The position numbers and the translations under genes were made by a program. Of a stretch of DNA of 6,225 bases, positions 5,834 to 6,225 are shown piece after piece. The first letter of the stretch is position 1. Every line of letters starts with the position of its first letter. This DNA comes from Pyrinomonadaceae bacterium (GTDB taxonomy: Bacteria; Acidobacteriota; Blastocatellia; Pyrinomonadales; Pyrinomonadaceae). Under the pieces are notes generated by a model, which was not told where the DNA came from, made no database searches, and worked only from the letters and a program-made list of their open reading frames with translations. The stretch is taken from NCBI GenBank assembly GCA_018060305.1, contig JAGOWF010000168.1:1-6225 (forward strand). Reading direction: 5' to 3'.

Positions 5834-6225
5834 TCAGTATGTCATCAGTTCTTTCACTGCCTTCTCGACGTCCTCCGACTGCGGCAGGATGAAATCTTCG
5901 AGCTGCGGGGCGTAGCCGACGAAGGTGTCGGTGGCGCCGACGCGGCGGACGGGGGCGTCGAGGTATTCGAAAAGCTCATTTGAGATACGGGCGGCGATCT
6001 CGGCGCCGTAGCCGTATGAGATCGGGTCTTCGTGGGCGACGATGACGCGTGAGGTTTTCTTGACGGATTCGGCGACGGCTTCCCAGTCATAGGGCACCAG
6101 CGTGCGGAGGTCGATGATCTCGACTGAAACGCCATCGGCCTCGAGGCGTTTTGCGGCCTGATTCGAGCGTTCGACAAGGGCGCCGTAGGTGATGATCGAG
6201 ACGTGGCTGCCCTCACGGACGCATT
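5834..6225 (-). CDS. 2-oxoacid dehydrogenase E1 component, beta subunit or domain, C-terminal part (partial)
   Basis: The minus strand is open from the right edge to a TGA at 5836-5834, giving the last 129 residues. It is the transketolase C-terminal domain of thiamine-diphosphate-dependent E1 enzymes: REGSHVSIITYGALVERS (3-20 of the visible part), VEIIDLRTLVPYDWEAV (34-50), SRVIVAHEDPISYGYGAEIA (58-77), and the end RVGATDTFVGYAPQLEDFILP (94-114). Such enzymes decarboxylate pyruvate or branched-chain 2-oxoacids and pass the acyl group to the lipoyl E2 in the cytoplasm. Substrate cannot be decided here. The sequence style also fits the single-chain alpha/beta-fused E1 found in some bacteria, and only the upstream part outside the window would settle that. 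A GC-rich 60-base stretch (67% at 5881-5940) suggests it is a resident core gene. It leads the downstream DUF4160-DUF2442 pair with a 1-base gap. Confidence 0.93.
   Translation of the reverse strand, partial: CVREGSHVSIITYGALVERSNQAAKRLEADGVSVEIIDLRTLVPYDWEAVAESVKKTSRVIVAHEDPISYGYGAEIAARISNELFEYLDAPVRRVGATDTFVGYAPQLEDFILPQSEDVEKAVKELMTY

Noticed and set aside
5854..6216. 120-residue minus-strand frame rich in Ser, Pro and Arg
   Set aside because: It is a frame-shifted shadow of the E1 C-terminal domain, which reads perfectly in the other frame.
1..6225. CRISPR arrays, tRNA or rRNA genes, insertion sequences, attachment sites
   Set aside because: No direct repeat series, cloverleaf-like sequence, transposase motif or terminal inverted repeats were seen on reading both strands.

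Overview
The window looks like a chromosomal segment from a moderately GC-rich Gram-negative bacterium. The likeliest source is Acidobacteriota of the Blastocatellia/Pyrinomonadaceae type. I infer this from recognised protein styles rather than a database search: a secreted HEAT-repeat protein resembling the N-terminal part of that group's HEAT/peptidyl-prolyl isomerase proteins, and a secreted glycine-zipper protein of a kind common there. No rRNA, tRNA, CRISPR array, insertion sequence or origin was seen.

Layout, left to right. Positions 1-1391 (minus strand) are one continuous open reading frame for an exported HEAT-repeat protein whose C-terminus lies beyond the left edge. Just upstream on the same strand, 5 bases away, is an OsmC/YhfA-type protein (1397-1819), so the two probably form an operon. 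A short divergent intergenic region (1820-1960) carries a near-consensus sigma-54 (-24/-12) promoter pointing right, toward a 534-residue secreted glycine-zipper protein (1961-3565). That gene ends in a textbook intrinsic terminator (3590-3622). Next comes an AlkZ-related winged-helix protein with a GTG start (3658-4467). It converges on a minus-strand cluster, and the 101-base gap between them holds two weak terminator-like hairpins.

The minus-strand cluster, in transcription order from the right edge, is: the C-terminal 129 residues of a thiamine-diphosphate-dependent 2-oxoacid dehydrogenase E1 beta subunit or domain (cut by the window edge); a DUF4160 protein 1 base after its stop; a DUF2442 protein; and, 47 bases on, a putative PD-(D/E)xK nuclease-fold protein. 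The last three look poorer in GC than the E1 gene and resemble a small acquired accessory cassette tucked behind a core metabolic gene.

The best candidates for something undescribed are this DUF4160-DUF2442-nuclease cassette, which faces an AlkZ-related DNA-repair-like gene, and the sigma-54 control of an uncharacterised three-part envelope protein. Nothing here proves a defence or toxin-antitoxin function; those readings are inference.
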